Counted from the first letter of the stretch, positions 1 to 15,283 are shown. The stretch: 64,000 nt of DNA from Motacilla alba alba (GCF_015832195.1 NC_052026.1:17083013-17147012); one strand, 5' to 3'. Numbers and translations: made by a program. The notes: generated from the letters alone by a model not told the origin.

Positions 1-85
1 TGCTCCAGCACTTCTAGATACTAATATATGATTGTGAAAATGAAGGGAGATGAGAAAAAAACATATCTTTGTGAAGATTGGTCTG

Positions 86-330
86 TCACAGAATCACAGA
101 CTGGCTTGGGCTGGGAGGGACCTGAAAGCTCTTGTTCCACTCCTGCCAGGGGCAGAGACACCTCCCTCTATCTCAGGGTGCTCCAAGCCTTGTCCAACCT
201 GACCATGGGCACTTCCAGGGATCCAGGAGCAGCCACAGCTTCTCTGGGCAGCCTGTGCCAGGGCCCCACCACCCTCCGAGTGAAGAATGTCCGTACAGTT
301 ACATCTCAACAACAAGATTTCCAGTTGCAG
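86..330 (-). mobile_element. CR1 LINE 3' fragment
   Basis: The + strand reads CACAGAATCACAGACTGGCT, then TGGGAGGGACCTGAAAG, a GGGCAGAGACACCTCC block, CACTTCCAGGGATCC, CCACAGCTTCTCTGGGCA and CACCACCCTC..GTGAAGAAT. These blocks fall in the order of the reverse complement of the avian CR1 3' end, so the element lies on the minus strand with its 3' terminus at about 86. The inner boundary is vague. This is a 5'-truncated copy, as is usual for CR1. Confidence 0.85.
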
Positions 331-3300
331 CTTAATCAGAACCTTCTGAGATCAGTGCAAAGCCCCTTTGTCACCAGGATCTGAGCTTGAGCCAGTTCTG
401 CCAGTGGGTACAAACGTATAGCAGGCAGGAATCAGTGTCCCCTTCATGTGAGAAAGTAAAAGCAGAAATATTCTCGTGAACAGATGAAGCCAAAGAACTC
501 TATGTCCCAAATCTCTCTGAAGCCAAAAAAAGTAATCAAAAAGGCCAGGCTGTGTTTATGGCATCAGAGAGGTTTCCTAGAAAGGACATGAAGAAGCCAC
601 CAAATGTCAAACTCGACTTAAAAACCTTCTTACAATATCAGCTCATTAAAAATGAAATAATTTTCTGTCTTATTGGATAACTTACTGAGGATATATTAAA
701 CTTCAGCACATGCTGTATGTTAAAGATCTGAGTTGTGTTTGTACACAGGATGGGTACTGGTATTTTGACATTGCTCATTATTAAAAAAGAAAATCTCTCC
801 ATAAAATGTAATGTAAGGATCCAGTTTCAGGTTTATGTTTACACCATTTATTTAAAAACACACAGCAAAAACAATTTACAAAAATAGGGGAGAAAAGTTA
901 AATCACTTCTTCAAGGAGACATCATCCTATATTTATAGTTTGGTAAACACAACATTAATCAGCTGGAAAATGTTCAGCAAAATATAAAACTGTTCTGGGC
1001 TCTAGCTCAGAGAAATATATGTAGAAAAATATATCTAGTTCTCTACTTCAAAAGGGAGTGCATAGCTGCAGAAACTGTGGGAAAATCAATTTTCTGCGGC
1101 ATAAGTGGCTCACACAAAATTTTGCAGTGCCCCATCTAGATTTTTTTTTTTAATTTAACTGATTTACTTCTCTTCCTCTAACAAATATCTGGGCTGCAAA
1201 AGCATTCAGGTTACTCCTTCAAGTACTGTTGAAATGGTGTTTAAACTATTGTTGGGAAATAAAAAGAAAAATCTTGATGCTGTTGAAAGAAATCACACGA
1301 GATGCACGTTTCTTCCTTCATAGGTCTTGGCTCAAGAGTGCTTTCCACCAAAAATTGGGAGTAGAACTTGAGATTCTTCACTCTGGTGGTGGTCCCAGTG
1401 AGGTGGCTCACTGGGTAATTCCTGATTTTGTGCAGAGGTGACCAATTCCCAAATTTGCTGCTCTTTGTACCAAAATGGGATAATCAGCTCAAATCTCCAT
1501 TGAAGGCAACACACAGAACCTTCTTCTCTGTGTTTATTCTGCTGAGAGCAGTGACAAAGTGTGTCCCCAATAGAGTTTTTGTGATTTTTTAAGAACCATC
1601 CCTAGAGAATAAGCATGCTACATTCCCTCTTTGATGTGCTGCCCAGGGACTTCAAAGAAAAACTTACACAAAACACATCCTCTTAAAAATTGCTTTGTTT
1701 CCAAATCCCAGCTACAATTATTAATGAAATGTAGGTTGACTTTTTAGATTACATTTGATTTAATTTTAGATTATGTTATTATTTCTTTGACTGCATTTTG
1801 TCTGTAGTGATATAAAGGTGCATTTGTTAGGTAAACTTCACTCCTGAAATGAGCAGGCTGAGTGTTGAACATAATCTATCCTCATTTCACATGATGAGAC
1901 TTTCAAATTCGGATCTTTTTGACTCAGTGCCTCCTCCATCACTGCTGGAGCTTAGTGTTTTGAGGAGAGAAGGATGTATTACAGTAACTGATGGGGCTTT
2001 ACTGGCTTGCAAACACTCTTCAACCCTGTGAAGAAAGATCAGGATCTCTCATGTAAAATGCATTGCTGCTAACACTGGGAGATTCAATTATAACCATCCT
2101 CTTCCAAGGTTTATCTTCTGAAAATGATGGGAAGAAGTAAACTGTTAAAAGTTTGAGAGGATGGTGAGTTTCCACTTTGAAACTTGGGGTATTTTCTGTC
2201 GCTCTGTTTGTTCTGCCCGTCCCTCCTGATCTGTGTGTAACCTCAGGCCATTTCTCTGTCGTCAGGAGAGGCACTGGGTACAAAGCCAAGTTTTAATAAG
2301 CAAAGGTGCAAATGCAGATCCCCAGCAAAGGCAGCTTTGGAGATTTTGAGATGAAAATGGGATGTTCTGCAGTAATGCCAACACTGAGGTGAATCACTTT
2401 TCACGTTGGCTTTGAAACTGAAGAATGAGAACCCCTCAGCCTGAGAAGAGGGAAGCTCTGGTTGTGTTTTGATACTGAACTGTCTCAAAGTCCCTGTTTC
2501 CCACCTCTTATTTTTTTGGCAGAGGTTTGTAGGGGCAGCGTGAAGCCTTTCCCCAGGTGCTGGAGGAGGTGGGGACTCCTGGCTGGAGCTGGCCTGTTGG
2601 GATGCCAGGGTGTTTTAGCTGAAACTCTCCCTGGTAGAGTTCTCCCTCCTGGGTGGAAGGGATCAACCAGTGAGCCAAAGTGCGCCCCTCCTGCATGGAA
2701 GGACTGCTTCTTGCCATTCCTTTCCCTTTCTTTTGGGCTCCTGGGTTGAGATCTCTTGTGCTTCTCCCTCAAGTGCTGGCTACACATTTTTTGGATGGCT
2801 TGAACAGCAACTGGCTGGGATTGCCAGCAAGAGCCCTCCTGACTCAGGCACCTGTATAAATAGCAGCAAACATAGAGGAAGTTAATGTCAGAAACCTCCT
2901 CCGTCAGTCTTATGTATTTTGGTAATGGCTTTGGCACTGAAAATGACTGAAATAATGCCACTGAAATGTCCATTGAAGCAAGATATAGCTGTGTCTACAC
3001 TAGAGCTTTTGTCAGTATGGAAATGTCAGAAAACATTATATTCAGAGCACAAATTGCAAGTCTAGAACTGACAAAGTAAATTTTGAACAGTGTACTCAAG
3101 TGTAATGCTTGAAACATATTCCAAATTGGCAAGTTGCAACCAATCATGGAGCAGAACCAGTGCTCCAAAAACCTGACAGAGCCAATGTTGAAATCAGAAT
3201 AATTGCAACTCCATTTCCACAGTAATTTAAATGGCAGAAGCATTGGCAGAAATTCATGAATAATTTACATATAAGAATTTAGCAATCTGTGGTGAATAGA

Positions 3301-5364
3301 AAAATAAATGGCAAATCCAATAAATAAATGATTGTTGTGAATTATTTGCTCTGCTCTGATGTTTGCTAAGAAGTGTCTTTTTTTTGAGCTTTCGTAATGT
3401 GCTGGATTTAAACTCCTGCTTCTCAGGTAAATGCAGTTTTAAAGCAATAGCAGAAAAGTACATATCTACCAGGGGAAAAAATAACAAACCACAAGCAAAA
3501 CAATAGGAATGTGCTACAGAGGTTGTTTTATGAAGGATATGTATAAAAAGGACTTATTTGCAATGCAGCAGCTGCAATTCCAAAATCTGTAGCCCTAATG
3601 AGAAATGTTAGCTGATATGTGTAATGATGAGTTATACACTGCAACTGGTTTTAATTAACTATGTATAAAGTTTTAAGATTTATAGAGGATGTAAAATCTG
3701 AAAAGAGAAATTCCTAATTCCCTTCTGTGCCTGTGGGAATGTGATATTATTTTAATAAACAAGAAATTAATTTACACAGCAGCAGTATTTGTTTCCACAT
3801 AGAATGGATATTGCATCTGTGTAAAAAAAAGTTACAATAGGTAGTTAAAATAGAAAAATTGTTTATCTGGTTTGCTTTGACTTTGCTTGAAACAAGATAA
3901 AGAACACTAAATATTTTTACTTTTTGGAAGGTGATGGTTTTTTAATAAGCTATGATTATTTTGTAGATCTATTAATTTTTTTTTCCCATAATGAAATTCT
4001 CTTTCTGACGTAAATCTTGAGCAGTGGTACACAGCAGTTTATTGGAATAATGCCTCATAATTCACCTTGTGCAAGTGTGAGAACAATTGGGTTTTTTTGC
4101 CCAGACTTTTGTTTAAATTTGGAAATCTGTTGGACTTTTTTTTGGTAATTTTTTCCCCCTTGCTTAAATTAAAAATAATTTTTTAAAATCTCATACTATT
4201 AACACTTATTTTTGTTTGACCTAGAATAAAAAGTCATGCTTGGAATAACTGGTGAAGACAGAATTAAATAAATCCCACGTGATCCCTTAACCAAAGTCTA
4301 GTGCTGGTGTTCTCTTTCTCCACCAGCTCAGAAATCAGGACACTCATTTTGTGTGCAGCTTTTTCTGTCACATAGAATCAAACACTCTCACCATTAACAG
4401 TAATGAACTCTCCTGCCGTTCTGTGGCCTAAGAATTACAGAACTTGCTCAAATGACCAGTAACACTTCCCTCTGGAATATCTGCATTTCCTCTCCATTTG
4501 TCTCTTATCCATAATCTTGTAACTTTTTGCAAAATCTAATGTTTGGTTCTTGATTTTTCCTGCTGATGTTATTCCATGTTGTGTCACTTGTGCTACCTGG
4601 GGAGAACTGGTGTCTGCATGTTAAGAGGCTGGTCCATGTTTGTAAACACTGCCTATCTGGAATGGGAATAGAGATCTGGTATCTGAATCTTCTTTGGTGG
4701 ACTTTTTCCCATTCCTAATAACAATTAAATGCACCAATTAGTGTTTTAAAATAATATTGTCCACATTTCGCATGTGCATGCTTGTGTTGGTACTTTAAAC
4801 ATCCTTATTTAATCCTAAATATCAATTTGATCATCCCTGTCTAACATTTTCAACACTTTGTGCTTGCCCTTGAGATGAACTTCCTCAGGGAGCTTCCATG
4901 ACAGTCCCTGGTCTCCGTATGTTACAGGATGCATTTTGAACAAATTAATTTTTCAATACTTGTAGCCAAACCCCATTTCAGTGGAAATAAAAGCCTGATG
5001 GCTTCCATAGATGGAGAGAGTGAAATTAGTTTAACATGCTTGGCCTATAAAAAGCTTTTCTGTTCCTGAGAGTGGCAGGTTTTGTGACACTGTCTATTGT
5101 CAATTTGTGCTTTCAGGTGGTAGTTAGCTTTCTATTTCTTTTGTGTGTGCTGATCGACTGTTCTGGCACTTCCAGGTTTCTTCCTCGGCAAGTCTTGATG
5201 CTTGTGTCCAAATGCTGCTTTTGTGGAACATGTGCACCTCCATCCTGTGTGGTGATTCCAGCTTTTTTACAGGGGAGCAGTGCTCTGCAGAGCTATGGGC
5301 AGTGGAGCTCTCTGCACTGGAGAGAGCCATCCTGAGCTCTGGAACAATTCCTTCACAGGCATGG

Positions 5365-5548
5365 TTTAAAGCATTGGGACAGACTGCTCAGGGAAGTGGT
5401 GGAATCACCATCCCTGGAAAAAACCTGTGGATTTGTCCCCTGAGGACATGGCTTAATGATGAACATGGTGGTGGTGCTGGGCTGGAAGCTGGACTTGATC
5501 TCAAAGGTCATTTCCAACCTTAAGTATTCCATGGTTCTGTGGGAGTGC
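5365..5548 (+). mobile_element. CR1 LINE 3' fragment
   Basis: The sequence contains GACAGACTGCTCAGGGAAGT, GGTGGAATCACCATCCCTGG, then a GGACATGGCTTA block, CATGGTGGTGGTGCTGGG and CTTGATCTCAAAGGTCATTT, and ends CCAACCTTAAGTATTCCATGG. This is the CR1 3' end in forward orientation, with a degenerate copy of the terminal ATTCTATG octamer. The 5' truncation point is near 5365. The open frame 5143-5523 runs across it and is not a gene. Confidence 0.85.
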
Positions 5549-8500
5549 CTGCCGTGTGACCTCAAACGAGCAATTTATCTGTAGCTCTGAACATGTTTAC
5601 ACAGATAAAAGTTGCTTTATTTTCATGGCTATAAAGGAGGGTTTTCTAGACATTTCAAAGGAAAAGGGGGAGAAATGCAGAGTCTCCTCCTGGAACAGCA
5701 AGTGAACGCAGTAGTAAAACAATGTTTACTCCTTTGGGGGTTTGGAAAGCTGGAGGAGGAATGAATAATTGGGAAACAAGTCTGGAAAGGCAGCTAAGTT
5801 GAGCAGCACAACTCATTGTCAGTTCCTGTATGGGAATATTGTAGGGAAAGGTTGTGTCAGCAGGAGAGGGGGTGGGAGGCAGGCATGGGAATCACGGTAA
5901 GAAAAATGCTTCCCCAAGAGCTGAGCACGTTCCTCCTTATGCTTGTTTGGGATGTGAGATGCTCCTGAGATGTGAGTCAGGAGGAGGAGCCCAGAGTCTG
6001 AGTGTACAAAATAGAGAAGATTGGTCTGCAAAGGCAGGAGCAGATGTGGGGGGATGTAAAGAGCCTGTATTTTATTTCTTGATTGCTTGTCACTGTTGGC
6101 CAGGTAATCTACTTGCACTAAGCCTGGGCTGCTGGGCTCCAGCTCCTTCTGTGAGGAAATGTTCTCATCTATTGGAGTTGGGATTCTTCTGAGATGACTG
6201 TTCCATGTCTGGGAAATGGACAGAAGGGCTGTGTTGTCTTTGCTAGTTCAGGATCCATTTTTCTGTCTGTAATTTACTCTTCTGTGAAAGCTTCCCTGGT
6301 GTAGAATATTCCCAATCCAGACTTGTCTCTGGCAGAACTTCAAAGCATCAATGCACATCTTTCAGGGGTGTAATGAAATCTGGTTTTGTTCAGCTTTGGA
6401 AGGAAATTTTAATGGAGAGTTTTGTGAAATAAAAGGGCTTGAATGTGATGATCAGGAATTGCTTTCCAAAACTAATATAAGATGAACAAAGTAAAATGAA
6501 GTTTGGTGGCAACACTGCCCCTCTATCACCCTACATTGCAGTACAATAGCAGCCGTTGCCTGTGCAATAATGAGTCTCATCAGTTTCCAGACAGCAGGCT
6601 TTGTAATAACAGAGTATTTATGTAAAACACTGAGGGGAAAGAGGACGGAGGGAGGGAATGAAGGTTGTCTATCAGGCTGAATACACAAAGCATTTAGTAC
6701 TTCAAAACTAATTTTATTTTTCGTTAATATTCATTGATGCAAGATCTAGTCCATTATTAAGTGAATCTGGTGAATAATTACATCCATCACTTTGAAATGT
6801 TTAAGACAAGTGTGGAGTTGTAAAACCAGCCTTTTGTATTGGAATCATCCCCCAAAATTGCGTTGTGGGAACCATGTTGACGCTACAGTTTGATCATGTT
6901 CTGAGTCTGAGGGATCTCACCACATTCCCAGAGTTGCTCCTGTGCATTGTATTTACAGGCATTAACCAGCCAGTCTCAATTTCGTGGGAGCCATGAGAAA
7001 GTGTAGGGCATCTCTGTATTCTCAATTTCTTGGCTTCTGTCAGTGTTTGAGTGTGACCCATCTGTGGATGAGTGAATGGCACCTGTTTATTCCAGAATAA
7101 AGCATGTGCTGAAACACAAACAGAAACACAAGCAGCCTACAGAAGCACTGAGCTGAGTTTAATTAGCTGTAGAGTTCATTTCAACTTCAAACTCCCAAGT
7201 TAACTTGCTAGGCAGCAGAGTTTATAATGCATTTCTTGCTAGATGCCTGCTAGACAGGAGAGCTGATGATATTATATTTGTTGCTAGGTGATGAATTCTG
7301 ATAACCTTTCTGTTCCTACATTTATAAATGTCTCATGCACTCTCTGCTATAACATAATTACTTATTTATGCCTCAGTTCCTGGGTGGAACTACTACAAAG
7401 TTGCTAAGCAGCCATGTGTATAAATATATAACATTGTGTCACTTGAAAACTTTTGGCAACTCACATTTACCAGATGAATTCTCTGTTTGTCACGATTGTA
7501 GCCATTAACAAAGAGGAACACAAATGAGGGATATCAGTGTACACAAGGACAGAGCTTTATTTGTCACAAGAGACTAATGGAGGGGATGTGAGCTGGAAAA
7601 ACGCACAGAATTAGTGGTTTGGGGTTTTTTGCATTCTTTTCTTATTTTTAATGGCTTTATAACCAGAAGCAAAGTAAAGATTGACTGATTATTATCTCAC
7701 CTCTTTAAACTTCATAAGCATTATAATCATTATGGTTATTATAATGTGAAGGAAAAGAGGCACTTCTTCAAACAGATGTGCTGAGGTTTCTGCATTCTAA
7801 TGCTGCAAAGTGAGGTGAGACTGTAGGAAATCTGTATGAGTAATTCTCAGTGCAGCCATCAGAGCATTTGTCATTACTGGGACCTATACAAAGCCTAAGG
7901 AGAAATGAGAGAAGATGAGAAATCAAGTTTTTTTCCTTACTTTTACTTTGACACGAGTTTATTTGAGTTGACAACTGCGATGGCAGCTGGAATTCATGTA
8001 ACTTTAGGGATAACTGTAATTTATTAATTCTAAAAAAATGTCTGGTAATAAAATTCTCAGATGGCTTTGCACTGCACTCTTTTGTTGACTGTGGAGTTCA
8101 ATACAAGACAAAATTTTATTCACTGGTCCCAACTTTCTGTGGAAACTGTCAGTTATGGGCCTGATCCACGTTCCAAAAAGGCTTGGAATCAAGCACTGCC
8201 TTGATCCCAATCTCAGCTGCTGGTTCCAGTGGTGCAAACTTGAGGTTGGCAGCGTTACCTACATGGTGCCAGATGAAGGTGGGACATCCACCTGTGACAA
8301 CCAGCCAGCAGCAAATGGCCCAAAGAAGCACAGCTTATATCTGAAATATAGATTGTGTGAAGCAATTGACACAAGTTTTCATTGTCATTTGCTTCATGTG
8401 CAGTACTTGTTTAAACATGGAGCAATTCCACTCATTTCAGCAGCAAACGTGAATAACAACATCACCCAGATCATCAAATAATCACTATTGAGCTGTTTGT

Positions 8501-11500
8501 GTTTTCTCTTCCTTTTTTTTCCACCTCCCATTGTTCCTTAGTTATTAAAAGAGGCACAAACTTCAGTAGCTTGATGTTCTTCTCTTGGTTTATCTATGTA
8601 AACAAATTTAAGGTTATTTATAAATGATCCTGACTGACAGAATATACTTTCCCTCAGGTCAGTTCTTTTGTGGAAGATACCAAAGCCTGTCTTTCTTTAA
8701 AGTATAAAAGCCTGTGTTTGATGTGAATAGAAACTGTTCTGGGAATGACTGTGCAGAGCAAGATTACATGGTGCAATTTTAATTACATTGTTCTCAGCAG
8801 TGCAACTTGTCTAATCTTAGTGTGAGAGTCAAAATTCAAACCAAGGTTATTTGGTTCTGTAACAGTTAGTCAAGCACTGATATTATTTGGAAGAGATGAC
8901 AATAAGTTTAACAAGTTTAAAATCCAGCACAGTTCTGAGAAGTGGCTTTCCTCATTGTTCTCAGAAATTTTGTATTTTAGCAGGTTGATTTTTGTGTGGC
9001 TTATAGAATTATCTGTGTCTTGGAATTGAAAGGTTACTAGAGTAAAACAAAAGCTTAACTACCAACTCGGTTTGCAAAACTAAATGCAGTTTAGATTCTG
9101 AAGGACTTCTGAAAAGTTATTAATAAACTGTGTCCAAGGGCTTAATTTTATTAGCCTGATTTTTAGACTGAGGGCTGAAAAGGAGTGCAGGTCAGTTATT
9201 TGCACATTTATCAGATCAGTCTGGAGAAATCAACTTTCTTCACGTGACTCTTAAAAAAAGTTTGAGGGAACTCTGTTGAGGGAACTTGGTGAAGCCACTA
9301 AGAGGAATTGTTATTCCTCTGTCAGGTTCATTGATGGAGAAGAGAAACCAGAAGATTTCCCCTGGAACTGGGAGGGCCTTTGTTTCACTTTTTCACTGGG
9401 AAAGCTGAACAACCTACCGAATAAATGGTTTGAGCAGATTTTCAGGCATGGCATTACTCATTCAGCAGCTGGGAAAATAGGCCAGCAACCTACAGTATCC
9501 ATTTTGAAAGGAAAATATTGCACAGTAGACTTATTACTCACTCTCATTTCCTTCTATGTATTGTAAATGATGCGTCATCCTCTATTTCTGAAACAAACTC
9601 CTACCACTGAGTGCTGTATGGAAAGTATTTCGCAGGGCATAAGTTGAAGGCTTTATTCCTGGGGACGTCTTTTAAGGAAACGATATTATAATTTCATAAT
9701 TATTATCATTCCAGAAGAAGGGCTGTACATAGATGTTTATGTATTTGGGGTTTTTAACATTTCCTAGTGTGTACTGACCAGTAGTTTGGGTTCTGTTGGA
9801 GTGTTGAGGTGAGGAAGCAGCAAGCTGAGTTACAGATTAGTTGTCATTCTGCACAGAAGGTGAAACCAAGACCCAAGACTGAGGAGGTGGAGGCAATATT
9901 GCCTTGCACAGCCACTGTGGGTAATGTGCAAAAAAGCACTTTGTAGTGATGCCTTATTTAATGAAAAGCTCCTGCCCTTTGACTTCTTGTCTCCAAGTTA
10001 CTGCCACGGCAGGAGAGATATCTCAAGCAATATTTTTTCTTCCATCTCTGATAAAAGCAAGAGTATAAGGCTGTGAGTAGCTGCCATGGATTTGGTATAG
10101 AACAAAAGATATTTTTTACAATAGTAATTTCTTCTTCCAGCCTCAAATCACCAGATTATTTGAACTTGCCACTGGAGGAACAGACAAAGTTTCTATTCCT
10201 CCAGTGAGGCTCCATATTTTACTTCTATTATTTATTCATCTTTCTTACGAATGGCCCAACCTCAGGCAAATGGAAATGTGTGTGTAACTCAGTGAATCTT
10301 CTGTTCATCCAAGAAAATATAATAATTTTTCTTAGATTAATTTAACACTCATAGAAAAATAGTTGAGTGCTGACAGAACCTCGTGCCTTTAAAAAATAAA
10401 AAAATTGAAAGAAGTTTGGACAGATCGCATTAAGAAATGACAGATCACTGTAATTATAACAAACTGACCTTGAAGATAAACAGTTTTAATTGTCAACTTG
10501 AGGGAAAATATCCCCATGACCTTTGACTAATTGTCTAGTTAATGAAAAACCTTTACTAAATAGATTTGTGGCTTTAGAGGCATTTGAAACATATGCTGGT
10601 GTAAATAAGGTTCTTTCTGGGCTGGTTTTACTGTAGGTGTTTCCTGTGAGTGATTGCTTGTTGTTACTTTTTGACATCTGCTGGCAGCCTTTTTTTATAC
10701 AGTTAAAACTCCTGGGACACTCTTTTTGATTTTTTTTTTCCTGAATTCAATCTCCACTGATTAGTTTTCAATAAATTACATATATCAAGAAATTTGGATT
10801 TGTTAGCGCTTAGGTGACTGCACAAAGATCAGATGTGTACCTGTGCAGAAGACGAGGAAATTCATGGTCAGTAGCACACTGCCTATCCAAGCTTTATTCA
10901 GGCAGCATTCAGAGGAAATAATCCATTACATCCACTGGGAATTCTTGTACAAACTCAGACTTCTGTCCCTTCTCCCTCCTCTACAGACACAATTAATTTC
11001 ATATTGACAAACTTCTCACTGCAATCTGCAGAGCCACAAACACATTGAATGCCTCTGAATGTCTTTGATTCTGTCTGCTGGCGTCTCAGGCCCAGCCAGT
11101 GAAGACATTGTAGGAATCTAAAGCTAATTTCATCCTATGTTCTCCTGGGATCTTAGCAGAATGTTGTGTAAATCTGCTAAAATGAAAAATTATTGATCAT
11201 TTGCATTGCAATGGGAAACCCTTTCACAGAAACCAACAAAGCTTAAAAGTATCTTTTCTACATATCACTGCTGGCTCTGGGGTTATTTGGGCTGCTCACA
11301 GTCGATGCAGCATTAACAGGGAAATGTCACTTTCCTCCCCAGATGTGACAGCTCCTTCGAGAATGGAGCTCCACAAATGTGGTGTCAGTTTGTGTCCCCT
11401 GCATTTACAGAGAGAAAACAGCTCCAGTTAAACTGAACTCCGTGTTGTGCTCAGAAGATCAATGACTGTGATATAACTTCTGAAGGTTTTATTTTTTTTC

Positions 11501-14500
11501 TCTTCAGACACACTCCCTGACATAATATTTTTGTTGAAACAGTAATTTTTCTCTAGGGTTTAGAACAGCAGCTACAGTATTTTTGTGCCTTATAATGCAG
11601 CCACTGACCCAGGAGATCACTCAATAACACCTCTGTGTTGTAATGAATAAGTCAAGATAACTTCCAACTGAGAACAACTCATTACAGCTCCTTCCACCTG
11701 ATTAAATTTTTGCCCTAAATAAGACAATGGGCAGCAAAATGATGTGTGAAGATATCATGTAATGTGAGCTGATGAAGTCTGCTGGAGGAGGAGGGAATGC
11801 CTTCAGTCTTGATTGTAGTGGTTGTGTTTTCCTGTAATTTCAAGCAGTCACAGCCAGCTGATGGAGCCCTGTTGGCAGAATAAATTTGTTGAAGAGCGCG
11901 AGATGCTGCTGAGGAATCTTCCTTTCTAGCAGAAAGGCAAGAGGGAGCGTGGTGGGAAGAGTCAAGAAGTAGCAGTGGTGTGGAAAAAGTCAGGAATCCT
12001 TGAGTTCGGCACTGATGCAGCTTCTTGCTCACTTGAGCTCTGTGCAAGCACCTGCTGGAATCCCAAACAGCAACCCCAGGGCTGCAAGGCAAGGACATTT
12101 CGCTCCAGATGTGGGATGATACAATTTGTGAGGCCTCTGTTTTTAGAGCAGGGTTGCTCACTTGTAGCTCAGGGTACCAGATGTGATACTCAGATCAAGC
12201 CAAGTGGTGTTGTGATGTGCCAGGAGCAGAGAGGCAGAGCTCAGTGAGATGTGAAAGATGCCAGAGCCCAGTGTTGGGTAGGACAGAAGGTGAGGAGAGG
12301 GGCAGAGCTGAGCTGGGGTTTTTGGTGTGGAGTCCCCGGCTCTGGAATCACAAATCAAACCCATCACCCAAGAGGAAGCCTTCAGTCAGGTATCACTTAT
12401 TGCTCAGGTGATCTGCGCTGCAGAATTTCAGGTTTTTAGCAATTTTCCAGCTCTGCCACCACTGTAGGTGGTAGAGGATATGCAGGAAATAGAGCAGTGA
12501 GGCTCTTTTGTGAGAACATCACACCTTTCCTTGGCTGCAGCTGGCTCCTGGGTGAAATCCCTTGTCTCCCATCATCTAAGGGAGCTTATCTCCTATCTGT
12601 GATACGTGCAATGAATTCTGACAGCGCAGAGGAAGCTGTGGCTATTAATAGGCACCGTTTCTCCAGTGGAAAGGGTGTTCTCCAAAGGGCAGGAATGAAC
12701 ACCCTGTGCCCGGTGGATGAACTGCTGGCCTAATTTTTGTATCATAACAGGGCTCTGCACAAATCTAATCATCGCACATAAGCCACACAGGGATGTTTGC
12801 CAGTTTAGCTAATCAGTTTGTTTTTTTCAGACTTGAAAAGTGTGCTCAGGGATGCAGTTTGTTGCTTAGTACTTGTTCTTCCAAAGAAGCCAAATATAAA
12901 TGTGTATTTGTCTTAAGCAATTCTTGTTGTGTTGTGACGAACATTTCACTGTTGTTCGTGTTCTCTCAATTTCTGACTCTCTGGATACTAAAGAAGTCAT
13001 CACTGTAATTTACTTCAGGGGCACATAAAGAAATTATATAAATGCAAGAAAATCATAAACATGCAGTGCAAGATAATAACCCACTGTTGCTTGTTGGATT
13101 TGTTTAAAAAAAATCATTCTGTAGCAATTCTACTGCAGAGTTAGGGTAGCATTAAGCTGTATAAAAACCTTGAAAAAGAGTTTTCATAAAATTCATTTTG
13201 TTCATTTTATTAAATGTTCAATAAGTTTTTTTGTGTAAATACTTCAGTCACGCTAGTAGGTTTCTAATCTGTGAAATCATTCTTTCTGCAGCGCTTTTAG
13301 ATATAAAATAATGATAATATCATAACTTCAGGAGCAACCTGTCTGACTTGACAATGTCTTGTCTGGATAATATTCTGCCCTCAAATTTTCATGGGGCTAC
13401 ACTTTTTCCTTCTGCTGCTCGGGTATTTTTGCAGAAAACCAGCAGAAATACACAGGCTATGGGCTCACTGCCAGAACCCGTGTTCAAGAGGTGGTTTTGA
13501 AGGCACCTCAAAGGCAGGGAAAGAAGCTGTTTCTCCTTGTGGAACTTTTTGTTGGCTTGAAAGGCAGGATGTGTTTTGTTTCCCAGCTCCTGTGCTGGTA
13601 GCTGTTGTGGCAGCTTCCTCTCTTGTTCTGGGATGGATTCAGGTAGTCCAGATGGGCTGGTTCCAGGTGGATTTTATCCTCCCCATCCTGGCGGGATAAC
13701 TCAGCCCTTAGAGCCTTGTTACACTTGGTGTTTGTGCAGTTGGAGGTGCTGAGAGCTATCCCAGAGCTGGGAGTCCCTTCCCCTCCCCAGCCCCTCTCCA
13801 TTTCTCACTCAGCTAACAAGAGCCTCACCAGGTCACAGTGCTTTATGAATTTTTATACACAACCACAGCACTCAGAAGCATTTCCATTTGCCTCAGCCAT
13901 CACTTTTCTCCGTGGTTAATGAAGCTCAGCCTCTCTCACTTCCCTGTTTTGAGCGGAGCTGGGGGATCCCTGCTGGGCTGGCAAGTTAAGTTGCCTTTGT
14001 GCAGCTGTAATGTGCTTTTCTTACCCCTCCAGACTTCTCACAGATACACCTTCCGACTTGTGGCTTCAATAGGATCTAAAGTTATTTGCTAGAAAGGAGA
14101 AGGAATAAAATGCAGAGGATAATATTGCTTTGATGCTGTAATTCCCACAGATTTGAGCAGGGCTAGGTTATATTTACAAAAAGCATCCTAATATTTATTG
14201 ATAGAGCAATTAGGTCTGTATTTTCAATGTGAAATTTCCTCATTCAGGAGTCATTTTGTTGCTTGTTATGATCAGCTAACAGAAAAATATGAATACCTCT
14301 ACATAGAGACATACAGAGTTAGTTTTGGTGTGCTTATAGATAAATATGTGTATTTATTTATTCAGAATACCTCTGTGGAGATTTCACCAGAGAGAAAATT
14401 ATGGATTCAGTATTTCTGTTCAAAACAAATTAAACTTCTGAGAATTAAACTCAGAAAAAAAATTATTTTGGAAGTGGAATATATCAGACCAACATATGCT

Positions 14501-15283
14501 TTTGAATACAAACCTATTTCAGCTTGTTTCCTTTTACTTTAGTTTATAAGACATGCAACTGCTAACCTTTCAATGTTTTAAAATGGTATCCTTTAATACA
14601 TTTGTGGGTTATTATCATAAATATCACAGTGGTGTAGAAACCTCGCAGTTGTGATATATCATAACAGGGAAAATAGAGTGCACTGAGAGGAGGAATCCCA
14701 GGAACAGGAATTTCCTTGCTGAGATCTATGAAGGTTAATATTTCCAGTTACAACTTTTCCTATCATTGCACTAATGGACTTGGGATCCTGCACAAGTTTT
14801 TCCACCAGGTCTTTTGGTGGTAATAAGCTCAAAGTCAGTGATCAAATCCTTGTAGGTGTTGCTAATAATGAATATTGCTCGGTGGAAAGAAATATTCTGT
14901 ACAATTCACGTGTGAATTTTACATAAAGGAGTAAAAGTCTAACACAGGAGGCTGAGAAATGAACAGAGGGCGATGAATGACACTCGTTTTTCACTGGGAG
15001 CTGCTTGGCAGTGTTTTCATTTTGCTTGCATGGAGTTTTGGAGCCTGTCTCATAGCATGTGGCATATTAGGCACAATAAAGATGTTCATTTGGCAGCTGG
15101 AGCATGACTAGGAACATCATAAGAGTCATAGATGCGTCAATAAATTAAGAACTCCACCCTCATATAAATATTAGATCACTGTTTTAATTGCCCATTGAAT
15201 TCTTGTCAGTGAGACATTCCTTTGTCATGCCTGGTGCAGCATTACCAACGTTTCAGTTTGGGGCTGGGGCTGATCTGTTGCTA

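Noticed and set aside
2485..2973. Minus-strand open frame of 162 codons
   Set aside because: A locally GC-richer patch lowers stop frequency; the predicted protein has no recognisable fold or motif.
7719..7746. Inverted repeat CATTATAAT / ATTATAATG
   Set aside because: Nine-base arms made of A and T only are expected by chance in AT-rich DNA.
8155..8481. Open frame of 108 codons on +
   Set aside because: Considered as a retrocopy, but nothing in it resembles a known protein.
10517..10528. TGACCTTTGACT, a DR1-like nuclear receptor site
   Set aside because: It departs from the DR1 consensus at two positions, and a single short motif is expected by chance in 64 kb.
14198..14542. AT-rich open frame of 114 codons on +
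   Set aside because: Composition is that of translated AT-rich intron (I, K, Y and F rich); no motif.
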